This document shows, one piece after another, positions 33,873 to 45,240 of a DNA stretch of 64,000 nucleotides. Both the position numbers and the translations under genes were made by a program. This DNA is from Chionoecetes opilio (Eukaryota > Arthropoda > Malacostraca > Decapoda > Majidae): contig JACEEZ010020889.1 in assembly GCA_016584305.1 (NCBI GenBank), positions 62,001 to 126,000 of the forward strand. The letters are read 5' to 3'. Below the pieces are notes generated by a model. It made no database searches, was not told the origin of the DNA, and saw only the letters and a list, made by a program, of their open reading frames with translations. Position 1 is the first letter of the stretch, and every line of letters begins with the position of its first letter.

Positions 33873-35033
33873 ATGGGAGACATGGAGCAACTGGCGAATC
33901 TGATAGTGCAGCAGGCAACGCTCTCGGCCCAGCGTGAGGAACGTATGGTGGCTATGATGGAGCGCTTACTGAGCCCCGGTGGCGCTGGCGCGGCCAGCAG
34001 TGATCACCGCCCTGCCACCAATGACGCCCCAGCAAGGCTGCCTGGCGCCGCTACACCAGCACCATTCCTGACCTCATCGGCTTCACTACGTGACTTCGCC
34101 GCCTGGAAGATGAAATTCGACGGGTATATGTTGTTGACCCGCGCCGACGACCTACCACCGAAGGAGCAGCGAGCCATCCTGCTGAGCCTGTTGGACGAAG
34201 ATTGGACTAGGGTGATCAGGAACGCTCTTCCAGTAGCTGAGGACACTCTTGCAAAGGAGGTCGTAATGGCAATGGAGGCGCATCTCAGGACGCAAAGGAA
34301 CGTCTTGGTGGATCGGCGCGAGTTCTACTCCCGGATACAGGAGGAAGGGGAGACCTTCGACGACTTCCTTTGCTCCTTGAAGGAAATAGCCTCCTTTTGT
34401 GACTTCTGTCAACATTGCTTCGACACCCAACTTCGAGACCGCGTGGTGTGTGGTGCACGAGACGATGAGGCAGTGAAAACAATGCTGGAAAATAAGGATT
34501 TGACGCTTAACAACGCAGTTGATGTCTGTCGAGCGTCAGAAGTGGCCAGGAATACTCATGCTGTGCTTCGTAGTGGTGCGATAGGCAAAGTATCTGCGTA
34601 CCGGCGACAGAGGAGTCAGACTCGCGAGTATGGTGCAACTCGGGACATTAATCAGAAGTGTACGCGGTGTGGTTACAGACGCCATAAAGACTCTACTGCC
34701 TGTCCGGCTATCGGTGCTACCTGCCGGAATTGTGGTGACTCAGGGCACTTCCAATCAGTGTGTGGACGCTTTGACGTGGATGTATCGGACGCCTCCACAG
34801 AACGTACCACAGAGAGTTTGTCAGTGCCGACTACCTCGAGATGGGGGGAACGTCGCCATCGTCAATGTAAGCAACAAGTGAGACAAACTATTGCCGATGT
34901 CTACACTAAAGGGCTGGCTGCACGCCCCACTCCTCAAGTGTCTGTGACGGTGACTCACCCGGCAGGCGTCGCTAACGTCCGCTGTACGCCCGACACAGGA
35001 GCAGAGACTACAGTTATGTGCAGTCAGGTTTAG
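33873..35033 (+). pseudogene. Ty3/Gypsy gag and start of protease
   Basis: A 386-codon frame opens with an N-terminal coiled part (QREERMVAMMERLLSP). A gag-like region follows (LREFAAWKMKFDGYM type: SLRDFAAWKMKFDGYM is visible, then KEQRAILLSLLDEDW and REFYSRIQEEGETFDDFL). Two zinc knuckles come next, CTRCGYRRHKDSTAC and CRNCGDSGHFQSVC. The C-terminus enters the protease at TPDTGAETTVM, where DTGA is the active-site motif. TAG (35031) and TAA (35040) then interrupt, but the same frame goes on into pol, so gag, protease and pol were one continuous frame. It lies downstream of the SAM gene in the same orientation. Codon use is G/C-richer than its surroundings, as expected for a later insertion. 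Confidence 0.88.
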
Positions 35034-35042
35034 AAGAAGTAA

Positions 35043-37367
35043 ACTCTTCGTTTAGGTATCGACATTGATAACTTGTTTCCTGCCCACGCATCGTTCAGTG
35101 CTGTTGGAGGCAACCCACTGGAGTGTAAGGGTCAAGTTGGTTGCTCACTGGAATTAGGGGGTCACCGCAATGAAACAGCCGTCCACGTAATTGACAACTT
35201 GTCAGGAATGCTGATTAGCTGGTTCGACTGTTCAGCGCTAGGAATCGTACCTGCTGACTTTCCACGGCAAATCGGTACAGTTGTATCTGACCCAAAGGAC
35301 TCCAAGTATGATGTGCCTGCAACACTGTTCGTGGACCAGAACAGTAAGGATGTAAGTCACGAAGTCATCGCTCAGTTACCAGCATGGACACACGACACTG
35401 ATCCGTCAGAGGAGGTTCGGGCCGCGCACGCGGGTCAAATCCAGGCATGTTTTCCACGCGTGTTTAGTGGCGAATCAGAGTTGCGCACAATGACTGGTAA
35501 GCCAATGGTGATAGAACTTACGTCTGACGCGGAGCCATTTGCAGTCACCACCGCCAGACCGCTGCCCTACAGCTGGAGAGACGACATCAAGAAGCAACTC
35601 GATGACCTTGCCAAACATATAATCGCGCCCGTCGACTACCCTACGGATTGGTGTCACCCCATGGTGCCTGTGCCAAAGAAGAATGCCGGTATCAGAATGT
35701 GCGTGGACTTAACCAAGCTGAACAAATACGTGCGGCGTCCGACATACCCCATGCTTCCACCACACGTTGCGGTCGCTGATATCGCAGCAGGTCACGCCCG
35801 CTGGATGACCACAATGGACGCCGCCATGGGGTATCACCAGATCGCGATTGCTCTTGCAAGCCAGGACCTAACGTGCTTCATTACACCGTGGGGCAGATTT
35901 AAATTCAAGCGCGCGGTCATGGGATTGGTGTCCTCCGGGGATGAATACAACCGCAGAGGAGACATCGCTCTGGGAGGCATACCCTACACCATCAAAGTTA
36001 TCGACGACATCCTCGCTTACGACGACACATATCGGGCACACCTCCAACACTTGACTGACATCATGCGAAGATGCGACGAGGCCGGCATCACTTTAAACCC
36101 TAAGAAGTTTCTCTTCGCGAGGAATGAAGTGGAATACTGTGGGTTCCGGGTCACCGAGAATGGCTACTCATCGAACGATCAAAAGGTCACCGCCATCAAG
36201 AATTTTCCTCGGCCTGGGAACATCACTGATTTACGGTCGTTCATGGGTTTGGTAAACCAATTGGGAAGCTTCTCACAGGAAATCGCCGCCGCAGCCCAAC
36301 CGCTTCGAGATCTTCTGAAGCAAAACCGTATTTGGGCATGGACCGAACACCACGAGGCAGCATTCCTCGAGGTGAAGAGGGTGCTTATATCACCACCCAT
36401 CCTGGCATTCTTCGATCCGAAACTGCCGACTGTACTGCAAACGGATGCTGCCAGGACGCGAGGGTTGGGATTCGTGCTAATGCAGAAACACGGGGACTTC
36501 TGGCGTATGGTTCAGTGTGATTCACGTTTCCTCACCGATACAGAGAGTCGGTATGCTGTAATTGAGCTGGAGCTGGCTGCTTGCGTATGGGCATGTCAGA
36601 AGTGCCGGATATTCCTAGCAGGTTTGCCTCACTTCGATCTGGTAGTGTTTCACCGCCCGTTGGTGCCCATTTTGAACCATAAGCTTCTGTCAGAGATAGA
36701 AAATCCGCGGCTGCAGCGTATGTGTGAGAAGTTAATCCTGTACAGTTTTACAGCCAGTTGGCAGAAAGGGACGGAGCACCAAATACCAGACGCGCTTTCA
36801 CGCTCACCGGTCTGTGATCCGGAGCCAATCCTCGACACAGCTGTAGTGAAGTCAGATCCGTTGCACGAGACCTTAATTGCGGCTTTGGAGGCGTCCCGTG
36901 CAGCAGAAGATGGCTTTCGACTCGCCCCAGTGGTAGACCCAGGATTGGAAAAGGTATGTGCTGCTGCTTCACGTGATCCCGAGTACTCTTCTCTTAAACA
37001 AGCCATCCTACAGGGGTTCCCGGAACATCGCCTTCAGCTTCACAGTATCATCCGGCCTTATTGGGGAGTCCGGCATCTGCTGTCATTGGATGATGACATG
37101 ATCGTATACGGGGCGAGACTAGTCATCCCGACCAGCCTACGCAAGGAAGTTCTCGGCCGCTTGCACGAAGGGCATCAAGGTATTGAGCGAACGAAGCGCC
37201 GAGCACGTCAAACAGTTTACTGGCCTGGGATTGATAACGACATCGCCAACACCGTGTCTGCCTGTCCCCGTTGCCGTATGGTACTACCCAGCCACGCCAA
37301 CTGTGGATGGACGACCGGCCGCCCACTCGAGTGTTCGAGTCGGTGTCGGCCGACTACTTCCATGTAG
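35043..37367 (+). pseudogene. Ty3/Gypsy pol: protease end, reverse transcriptase, RNase H, integrase zinc finger
   Basis: In frame with gag after two stops. The protease remainder (GIDIDNLFPAH) precedes the reverse transcriptase with MCVDLTKLNKYVRRP, TTMDAAMGYHQI, GRFKFKRAVMGL and VIDDILAYDD (the YxDD box reads IDD). RNase H follows with LQTDAARTRGLGFVL and AVIELELAACVWACQK, then the tether HQIPDALSRSP. The integrase HHCC finger (HEGHQG..CPRCR) is present. Shortly after the finger the frame is lost: the catalytic integrase continues in another frame. The order PR-RT-RH-INT identifies Ty3/Gypsy. One frameshift plus the upstream stops make it inactive, but the domain content is complete. Confidence 0.92.
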
Positions 37368-38230
37368 CGGGCAGAACATATTTGGTATATGTGGATCGGC
37401 TCTCCGGCTGGCCATATGTGATAGCGTGTCCCAGAACTGCCTCTGCTGACCATCTAGTCCGTGAGTTACGCCACCTCTTCGGCATGACTGGGGTTCCGAC
37501 TATACTGCGGACTGACGGGGGACCGCAGTTTGCGTCATCAACTATGCGCAGGTTTTTGTATCGCTGGGAGGTTCACCACGAGATGTCGTCGCCGACCTAC
37601 GCCAGAGCTAACGGTCACGCGGAGGCAGCTGTGAAGACTGTCAAAAAATTGATTATGGCAGCAACGACCGGTAGGCAGTTAGATGACGATGCATTCGAAC
37701 GAGGTCTCCTAGAGCTACGGAATACGCCATGCGCTAGCGGAAGATCACCCGCGCAAGTCCTCTTCGGGCATCCGTTGCGGTCTGGGGTGCCCACTCATCA
37801 CCGTGCGTTTGCCCCAGAGTGGCAGCGCGCAACCGATGAGTGTGATGCCAGAGCTGACAATCTCCGGCATCAGACGAAGCAGCGTCACGACCGCTCCGCC
37901 CGTACACTTCATGGCTTACGCATCGGCTCCAGGGTTGATGTCCAGAACAACGTTACAGGCCTATGCGATCGTGCAGGCGAGGTGGTCGGAGTTGGCGACA
38001 GGCGAAAATACCTCGTAAAGCTGGGTAGTGGGAGACTTTATTGGAGAAATCGCCGATTTCTGTGTCCGTATCGGCCCCTGCTCACGACTACGCCTGCAAC
38101 GTCTCATCCTGCCATGGAAACTTTACCAACGCCGCCTACGTCGCCTGCCCAGTCTGACACAGCCACATCAGCGGTCAAGGAAGACAAGATTCCCCAAAGC
38201 AAGGTACAGGCTTACTCCAAGTACCAATGA
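37300..38230 (+). pseudogene. Ty3/Gypsy integrase catalytic core and C-terminus
   Basis: After a frameshift near 37300 the frame gives FESVSADYFHVAGRTYLVYV (first Asp), RTDGGPQFASSTMRRF (second Asp) and ANGHAEAAVKTVKKLI (Glu), the D,D-35-E triad. A C-terminal part with GSRVDVQNNVTG and PYRPLL resembles the DNA-binding tail of Gypsy integrases. The stop is at 38228. No envelope-like frame and no polypurine tract plus LTR could be recognised behind it. Confidence 0.88.
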
Positions 38231-38250
38231 CTTGACGTATCTTTGAGATA

Positions 38251-39595
38251 AGAATTGGTAATATTACATATAGTATTTGTTAAAGTGATGCGAAACTGTT
38301 ATTGATTTCAGACTGTCATAACTATGCATATAGCATTTGTCTAAAAGTTTTATTTCTTGCTATAATGTCCATAGGTCACATCATGCAGTTCATTGCAGAC
38401 TTTATTTATTTATCACCTCCTTTGTAGAGTTTGTTCTATTTGTACTAATGAGATTTATTGATCATGCTAATTAAGTCAGTAATTAGACTCAAGATTTGTT
38501 TCAGACATGCCATGACGATTTTGTTACCTTTACATTGTGTACCATTTTTTTTTTGGAATATTTTAATTTCCCAGAAGTGGCATGCAGTTCTGTAACTTCT
38601 GCCATCGCTTTAGGAGGTAGAAATATTGCCATCACGAAAGGTAATTTACTGTTGTTCTAGAGTATGGTGTACATACTACTATTGAATATATTTATCAATT
38701 GTATTAATGTTCACAATAAATATTTGCTACCCGCGTTGTATGTGCAGAGTATATCATCGCAAGGCATTTTTTGCTAAAGAGACTTAAAAATCAGAAGCAC
38801 AAAATAATATTTATATACTTCAGTTAACTTCGGCACTTGCAGTAGGTGGCAAACAATGCACAACCTATCATGGCTGCCATCATACTTAAGTGACTCATAG
38901 ATTCGTGTGAAGTCAAAGTGTTAAGTTTTAAGTCATACTCTTTCTATAATAAGCTCATGACCTTTCGTTATGGTTATGCTTGCATTTTGAAAGTGGTCCT
39001 TCTTTCCAAATATGAAATCTCAGCTCGGTGTGCTTACTGTGAAGGAGGCGAATACCAGTCACATCATGTTGACTGTTCTTCGAACAAAGCGCAACGTTAC
39101 AAATGCTCTGAAGCTTTGTTCAGTCCTATTTTATTCTCATTAGAATACCAAAAAAATGAAGAAACTCTACTATTCTGTCATATATATATTACCTGCACAA
39201 CAGTATATTCCTGCATGGTTGAGGCAAAAAATTGGATTTATCATAATTGCTTACAGATTTATAAACACATAAATCATAGTAGGATTTGAATTGTGTAGAT
39301 ATATTTAGATAGTTATTTAGACGACTAGCTTGGCTCCACCAGCTGTTTTAGACACCTATAGAAACCTATCAGCGCCAGAATTTTGCATTCATTCAGAACC
39401 TGGGGCAACATCTATTAGATATTGGGGTATCTATCAGTGTTTACAACGGCTGATGGAACCAAGTCAATTGAGTGCTATAGGAAGAGGATTACTGAATTAC
39501 TGTGGATTTTTTTCTATCTTAATTTTTAAGGTTTTCAACCTTATCAAAGGATTTTAGTTAAATGACAAATTGAAACCATGTACATTTTGTTTGTT
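38251..39595. other. Unassigned A/T-rich sequence
   Basis: No domain or boundary is recognisable. If the CACTA-type end at 40258 belongs with the SAM gene and transposase, this would be the 3' non-coding part of that element. Confidence 0.4.
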
Positions 39596-39597
39596 TC

Positions 39598-39957
39598 AAG
39601 TGTCACTGTTGACCTTGTTACCTCAAGTGTCACTGTTGACCTTGTTACCTCAAGTGTCACTGTTGACCTTGTTACCTCGTGTCACTGTTGACCTTCTTAC
39701 CTCAAGTGTCACTGTTGACCTTGTTACCTCAAGTGTCACTGTTGAATTTATTACCTCAAGTGTCACTGTTGAATTTATTACATCAAGTGTCACTGTTGAC
39801 CTTGTTGCCTCAAGTGGCACTGTTGAATTTATTACATCAAGTGTCACTGTTGACCTTGTTGCCTCAAGTGTCACTGTTGAATTTATTACCTCAAGTGTCA
39901 CTGTTGAATTTATTACATCAAGTGTCACTGTTGACCTTGTTCCCTCAAGTGTCATCA
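39598..39957. repeat. 27-bp minisatellite, 13 units
   Basis: Units of the type GTCACTGTTGACCTTGTT plus ACCTCAA repeat thirteen times; one unit has lost 3 bp. Two sub-types alternate (GACCTTGTT and GAATTTATT). All units being multiples of 3 keeps frames open, which explains the long repetitive reading frames on both strands. Confidence 0.97.
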
Positions 39958-40011
39958 AGTATAATAAACTTTTGAAACCTGAAGTCCTCTTTTATACCTA
40001 TAAGCTATAAC

Positions 40012-40258
40012 CATACCTAAGGGTATAATGGATTAGAGTACGAAGGTATATATATATCATCTAGAATACCCTTTAGCAGGGTATTCCTTGCCTTGCATAT
40101 ACCCCTATGTAAGGGTATTGTAAGTATATGTTATACCCTTGAAAGGGTATAATGTAGAGGGTATATCATAGTTCTAATATACCCCTATAGGGTATACTAT
40201 TTTAGACACTAGGAATACCCCTTGTATACCCTTTCTATACCTTTAATTTTTTACAGTG
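40012..40258. mobile_element. CACTA-type terminus with subterminal repeats
   Basis: The end TTTTTTACAGTG (reading inward from 40258: CACTGTAAAAAATTAAAGG) is a CACTA/EnSpm-style tip. Inside it, at least ten short repeats built on GGGTATA or TATACCC occur in both directions (40018-40245), as do subterminal repeats of CACTA elements. Directly outside, Tigger coding sequence begins. The opposite terminus was not found. Confidence 0.6.
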
Positions 40259-41622
40259 TACGTCGCCGAATTCAAGAAATATGTCGACAAGGAGGGGTTC
40301 CTGCCGCAGCAAGTCTTAAACGCAGACGAGACTGGGGGGCTGTTTTGGAAGAAGATGCCCAGGAGGACGAACATCACTGCCGAGGAGAAGAGGCTGCCGG
40401 GGCACAAGCCCATGAAGGACCGGCTGACGCTGCTACTGTGCGCCAACGCCACGGGGTACTGCAAAATCAAGGCGCTCATCGTCTACCACTCAGCACACCC
40501 CCGGGCGTTCGAGACGAACAACATTTCCATTCCTATGTTCCCTGTCATGTGGCGGTCCAACAACAAGGCCTGGGTCACCCGCCACCTCTTCAGTGAGTGG
40601 ATTGACCTCGAGTTCGCCCCTGCAGTCAAGAAGTATCTACGGGAGAACAACCTGCCTCACCGCGCCCTCCTCGTCCTAGACGACGCTCGCGCCCACCCTC
40701 CTGACCTTGACCACGACCTTGCCGCCTCTGCTGACTTAATCACCGTAAAGTACCGTCCCCCTAACACTACGCCACTGCTTCAGCCGATGGACCAGCAAGT
40801 CGTCGCAAATTTCTAGAAGCTGTACACCAAGTTTCTCTTTCGGAAGGGCTTCCACAGGAAAGAAAACATTCAACATCACTGACAGCACAAACATCAAACT
40901 GCGTGACTTCTGGAAGGACCATTTCAACGTCTTCGGAGCCATCCGCCTCATTAAGCAGGCATGGGATGAAGTGACCGTCCACACACTCGTCGCTCCATGG
41001 CAGAAGCTGTGACCTGCAGCACTGCCGGCGAATGACTTCGATGACATCGAGGCGGAGCCTGACGAGCCGGTGGTACCTGAGATTGTGTCGCTGGGGCGCA
41101 GTTTGGGCCTGCAGGTGAGCGATGACAACGTCAACGAGCTGGTGGAAATTTCAGGAGCTGTCGACAGACGACCTGCAGCACCTCAAGAAACAGCAGCAGA
41201 AGAAGGCCGCCGAGGAAGCGCAGTCATCAAGCAAGGAAGAGGCAAGCAAGCGGCGAATTAGCAACGTGCCCGTGGCTAAGATCAAGCAGTGGCTTCGTAA
41301 CTGGGAAGACGCCCAGGAGTGCCTCGTGACCTACCACCCTGACAAGAAAATCGTGTTTGACGGCATAAACATTCTTGAGAAAGTCTCAGAGTTCTTCAGG
41401 GCCTCCGTAAAGAAACGAGTGAGGCAGCAAACAATGGACAAGTTCCTGCTTGGCCCGTGTGCTAAGCGTGAACGTGTGAGCGAGTCGCAGCCTAGCACAA
41501 GTTCTGCCCTTGACCCAAGTGCCCGCAGTGTTTTCCCTGACAGTGACAGTCAGCTGCAGCCTAGCCCCAGTGGCATTGTCAGTGCACGCCAGCCTCCCCG
41601 CAGTGAAAGTGAAAGTGAGTGA
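40259..41622 (+). pseudogene. Tigger/pogo-like transposase (DDE_1), N-terminally truncated
   Basis: Coding starts abruptly at the CACTA-type end. It shows EFKKYVDKEGFLPQQV, NADETGGLFWKKMP (first catalytic Asp), LLVLDDARAHP (second Asp, usually LDN/LDD..HP) and NTTPLLQPMDQQVVANF (third Asp). TAG at 40814 and frame changes near 40855 and 41010-41140 break the rest, where FWKDHFNVFGAIRLIKQAW and the coiled LQHLKKQQQKKAAEEAQ region are still readable. The final frame 41122-41622 ends in a serine-rich tail. The DNA-binding HTH half is missing, consistent with insertion of the CACTA-type element into this copy or with deletion. The protein normally performs cut-and-paste transposition at TA. Confidence 0.88.
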
Positions 41623-41744
41623 GGAGTCCTGGCCAGAGTGACAGTGCGCGGCAGCCTCCCCGCAAGGCACTCGTGGGTGTCAGTGATAGCGACAGCGACC
41701 CTGGGGCCACATTCAGAGAGGCTAACGTCCTATGCTTCACGACC

Positions 41745-42350
41745 TAGCGACATCCATCAGCTGTTTTGGCATTCAGCGTGCAGATTGATGACGTACTTAA
41801 AGACGTTGAGCTGTCAAAAACAGGCAACTGCCTAGAGGCAGTTGTGGAGCACACAATATACATACAAATACTCATAAATTGAGTATATATGATGTTTCCT
41901 GACTCAAGAACTGAACAGGGCAAGTATACAAATGAAATTAGGCCATAAAACAATCCCCTGCGCTCGTCTTGAGTTTATTTTGGGGTGATGGGCAGAGTGG
42001 TGAACGGCGGCATCTCACCGAGACCACCTCGCCTCACCACACCGGCGGGTAGCTGCCTTCAACCACCACGCGCACGGCTCCGCATCAGACTGAAGGTATA
42101 ATGACTCCCTTTTCCTTAATAAAAACCCAAGCCCTTGTCCATCCAGCCGTGATGGGTACCGGGTGTTAGCCGGGGTTTGTGACCCGCCTACCGGGGTGGT
42201 TGCTTCCCCCAAATGGCAGGAAGACCAGCTACGAATAGAGATTATCAAGCGGAAAAGATCACCCATAGTAACCATGTACCGCCACTGCCATATCTCGTAC
42301 TGGAATGCCCACGAGCTCCGGGGTGTAAAAATAGAGGGAGTTAGTTAAGC
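41745..42350 (-). repeat. GTCGCC-MITE family, copy 3 (inverted)
   Basis: Reverse complement of parts of 1290-2040: GATGATGTTTCCTGACTC.. (tctgactcaagaactgaacaggg), ATTAGGCCATA, CCTTTTCCTTAAT, and CCATGTACCGCCACTGCCAT at 42274. Order differs slightly and there are internal differences, so it is an old copy. Confidence 0.55.
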
Positions 42351-42599
42351 TAAACACTGTTGTCTTTAACTCTCTCTGAATGTCTGCCCTGATGACCCTG
42401 GCATAATAGGAGACTCTCCTTCCAAGCAGCACTAAGTGTACCGTTTCATTTCCCACTCAACCACCATCGACTCTAGCCAACTATAACTCGTCACTTGGGT
42501 GAGAAAAATATTTAAATTTTGTTGTGACTTTAATGGTACATTTGCTAATGGTAAACACTATGCTATGTACTGTAGGGTAAAATGCATTGTTTATACGCG

Positions 42600-42845
42600 T
42601 GTTATAGCGCGTTTTCGTGACCGCTCTGGCCCGGTCTGGACTGGACTAGTCCGGGGCAGACACTGTTTTCGCGAGGCGGACTGCACCGTTCCAGCCCGGA
42701 CTACTCTGGGCCAACCCAACGAGCAGGACCAGGTTGGACCTGTGTGGGGAGAACTGGCGCATGCGCACTACAGGCATAGGGGAAGACGACCAGGAGTTTC
42801 TCGTGCTGCTGATAAGACATGAAACACCATGATGGCTGACCATAA
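42600..42845 (+). repeat. Dispersed G/C-rich repeat I, copy 1
   Basis: GGCCCGGTCTGGACTGG, TGCACCGTTCCAGCCCGG and a GCGCACTACAG stretch recur at 61549-61740; a shorter piece (CCCGGTCTGGACTGGACTGG) is at about 43828. No coding or terminal repeat is evident. Confidence 0.7.
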
Positions 42846-42909
42846 GACAAAAGTAATTTCACGAAAAATTACAATATTCGCAATTTACTGAAATCTTGGG
42901 AAATGAATG

Positions 42910-43498
42910 TACCGTCAACAACACTATAGTCGCCACTTCACTAATGTCACCAGGCGCCATATATTACGAATTTAGCATCACTACAGACTTGTATGTGTCA
43001 CTGAAGACATGTACTACCGTAGATACCAGTAAAGTCGCCAGGACAACTTTTTTTTTCTGTTTACAGACGTGTGGTGGCGTTAATACTTACATTTCTACAT
43101 CCATGATTTCAGGAAAGTTAGAAGGGGCTATCTGGAGAGTCTGTGTCATTTTAATTGTTTCTTCATATGTGTCACAGTATGGCTATAAATGAACAAATTA
43201 CAAAAATATCACCAGAGTAGCGACCAACAATAAGGTCGCCAGTTAGTGTTTATTTACTGAGTGTCCCCCCCACGTCGTTGTCGCCCGAAAAACAACGAGT
43301 AGTGAAATTTAAAACCGTATATACTTGCAGATACAAAGCATAAAACAACGCTGAAACAGGGTAGATTATACAGTCATGATATAAACTACTGTGTATCATC
43401 TTCAGTGGCACATACAAATCAGTAGTGATGCTATAATTCGTAATATTTGGCGCCAGGCGACATTATTGCAGCTGGCGACTATACTGTTATCTACGGTA
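42910..43498. mobile_element. Complete-looking GTCGCC MITE with ~75-bp inverted ends
   Basis: Left end TACCGTCAACAACACTATAG and right end (reverse complement) TACCGTAGATAACAGTATAG continue in parallel through GTCGCC.., AATGTC.CC.GGCGCCA and ATTACGAATT to AGCATCACTAC. Inside, 43073-43147 is the GGCGTTAATAC..CTATCTGG block also seen at 1045 and 53275. No protein is encoded. Confidence 0.75.
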
Positions 43499-43552
43499 GC
43501 TATAGTGTTACGTAGATAATGTAAGCTACGTACTGTGCACGTGATGTGATCT

Positions 43553-43620
43553 GTAGTGATGCTAAGACTCGTAATATATTAGTGCAGTGGCGACTATAGA
43601 TAGTGTTATTAACGGTAAAT
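43553..43620 (+). repeat. Extra right end of the GTCGCC MITE
   Basis: GTAGTGATGCTAAGACTCGTAATAT..TTAGTGCAGTGGCGACTATAG..TTAACGGTA repeats the right terminal sequence ~50 bp beyond the complete element. Confidence 0.7.
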
Positions 43621-43739
43621 TAAATGAAATTTCATCATTAATTTTTTCATAGTCATCCCTGCAACTTGACTTCCCATTGAGAAGTCAAGTTATAAAAACG
43701 CGCACTTTATAAAAATGTTTGCATTTCTGCCCGGAGGAC

Positions 43740-43925
43740 CGCCCACTCGATCCCCCAGCCAATAGGAACGACGAATGGGACGGGGCCAGTCTCGATGTAT
43801 TTTCGCGAGCATCAGTCCAGCCTGACCCGGTCTGGACTGGACTGGACCAGGGCAGGGATGCTCGAAAATCCCTCGTAAGGGACAACTTATGAGTGTATGG
43901 CTACAATAACCTTACGAGGGTGGGC
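43740..43925. repeat. Repeat I fragment and inverted repeat
   Basis: A fragment of repeat I (43825-43850) is followed by CCCTCGTAAGG (43871) and its inverse CCTTACGAGGG (43911), separated by ~30 bp. Confidence 0.55.
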
Positions 43926-44137
43926 TGAGGTTGATGCTCGTATCGAGCAGTCACTCCCGTACGGTGATCGGTGGCCTCTGGTTGGGGAATATTAGGGATA
44001 TTCTAGGGATATGTGTGGGGAAATTCTGCTGACCAATCACAGAGCAGAACCTCGCATGACGCGGCCTTATCTAGCCAATCATCCTGCTCTCAGCTGTCAG
44101 GGAGCCCGATAAATAAAATTAAAGACACTTCAAATGC

Positions 44138-44363
44138 CGCTGTTGAGCTAAAATCGGCCCATTTCGGAAATCGTCCCGCGGACGCTTATTTAACCTAAAT
44201 AACTACAAAACTTAACACAAACCTATCATAAACCTTACCTAACCTAAACCAGACCTAAACATAACTTAAATATAACTTAACCTAAACCTAAAAACTACAT
44301 TTGCCGGTGTTGAGCTAAAATCGGCCAATTTCCGAAATAGGGCCGATTTTAGCTCAACACCGC
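44138..44363. repeat. Palindrome cluster around a CCTAA-like run
   Basis: GTTGAGCTAAAATCGGCC at 44142 is repeated directly at 44308, where it forms a hairpin with GGCCGATTTTAGCTCAACACC (44341-44361), arms 21 bp, loop ~14 nt. Between the two copies lies a degenerate run of CCTAA/CTTAAC units (44193-44296). Confidence 0.85.
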
Positions 44364-45029
44364 CAGAATGTTACGATAATACAAATTGCCGCCATATTAG
44401 CCTTTCAGCGTAATATTCTCCCGCTGAATACTACAAAGACTAACCCAGGGTATACCTTGATGCGCTGATCCTAGGTTCGAGTCCCGCGTGCCCGAAATTA
44501 CCATCTATGGAGTATGGACCACTGCTGGCCCGCGCCGTACCGAGGCCTGCCGTATTCGTGGCCGCGGCGATACTCTGTTATAGTGGACGAGAACTGCGCG
44601 TTCGCTCTTTAGGGCAGACAAGACACACTGGGGGACTAACACTTTACTCTGACACACGTGACTCTTGTGTGCAAGGATAGTATAACTTTATAATATCCTT
44701 GCTTGTGTGTGTACGTGCGTGTGTACGTCAGACATTTACACCACCACCACCGACCGCATCATTATAGCGGCCAAACTTGTATGATGAACTATACGTTTTG
44801 ATTCAAGAAGTCGACCGATATATATATTTAATATATTAGGTTTGCCCTAATATGAATTTATTACAAGTATAGGTATTGTATGTTAAATATGATATAATAT
44901 GGAGTCAATGATGCAATAAACACATCACATTTCAAACAGGCAAGCATGAAATAGCTCTATAATACACAATAAACATAAAATGTAGTGATACAACTTGTAA
45001 TTTATTGTTTGTTGATGTCTTGTCGCTTC
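44364..45029. other. Unassigned spacer with an isolated B-box
   Basis: GGTTCGAGTCC at 44473 is a perfect RNA polymerase III B-box match, but I cannot build an acceptor stem or A box around it, so I call neither tRNA nor SINE. The rest is A/T-rich. Confidence 0.4.
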
Positions 45030-45240
45030 AAATCTCACTCCCGTAGGGAGTTAAGGGTGGTCCCGACCACCCTTAGCCTCGCGGTCCCGTAGCAAGTGAG
45101 AAAACGGTTCGAGCATTACCCGTAGAGGCGCTACGAGGTAAAAGTCCCCTAGGGTAATACCTACGGGCCCGTAACTCTTTCGAGCATTTCCCCTGAGGGC
45201 GGTGAACGTCGCGAAAACGAGCTATTACTGCACTTTTAAG
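45030..45240. repeat. Cluster of short G/C-rich palindromes
   Basis: CTCCCGTAGGGAG (45039) is followed by TAAGGGTGGTC/GACCACCCTTA (45051-45074, 11-bp arms with 2-nt loop). Further CCTAGGG, TACGGGCCCGTA and CCCGTAG/CTACGGG pairs lie between 45110 and 45175. Family unknown. Confidence 0.75.

Noticed and set aside
39570..40010. 146-codon frame of VTVDLVTSS repeats
   Set aside because: Generated by a 27-bp minisatellite; the opposite strand is equally open.
40222..40596. 124-codon frame overlapping the Tigger region
   Set aside because: Out-of-frame shadow of the Tigger transposase, which shows the catalytic motifs.
44193..44296. Telomeric (CCTAA)n array
   Set aside because: Only degenerate CCTAA/CTTAAC units over ~100 bp inside other repeats; at most telomere-like, not a telomere.
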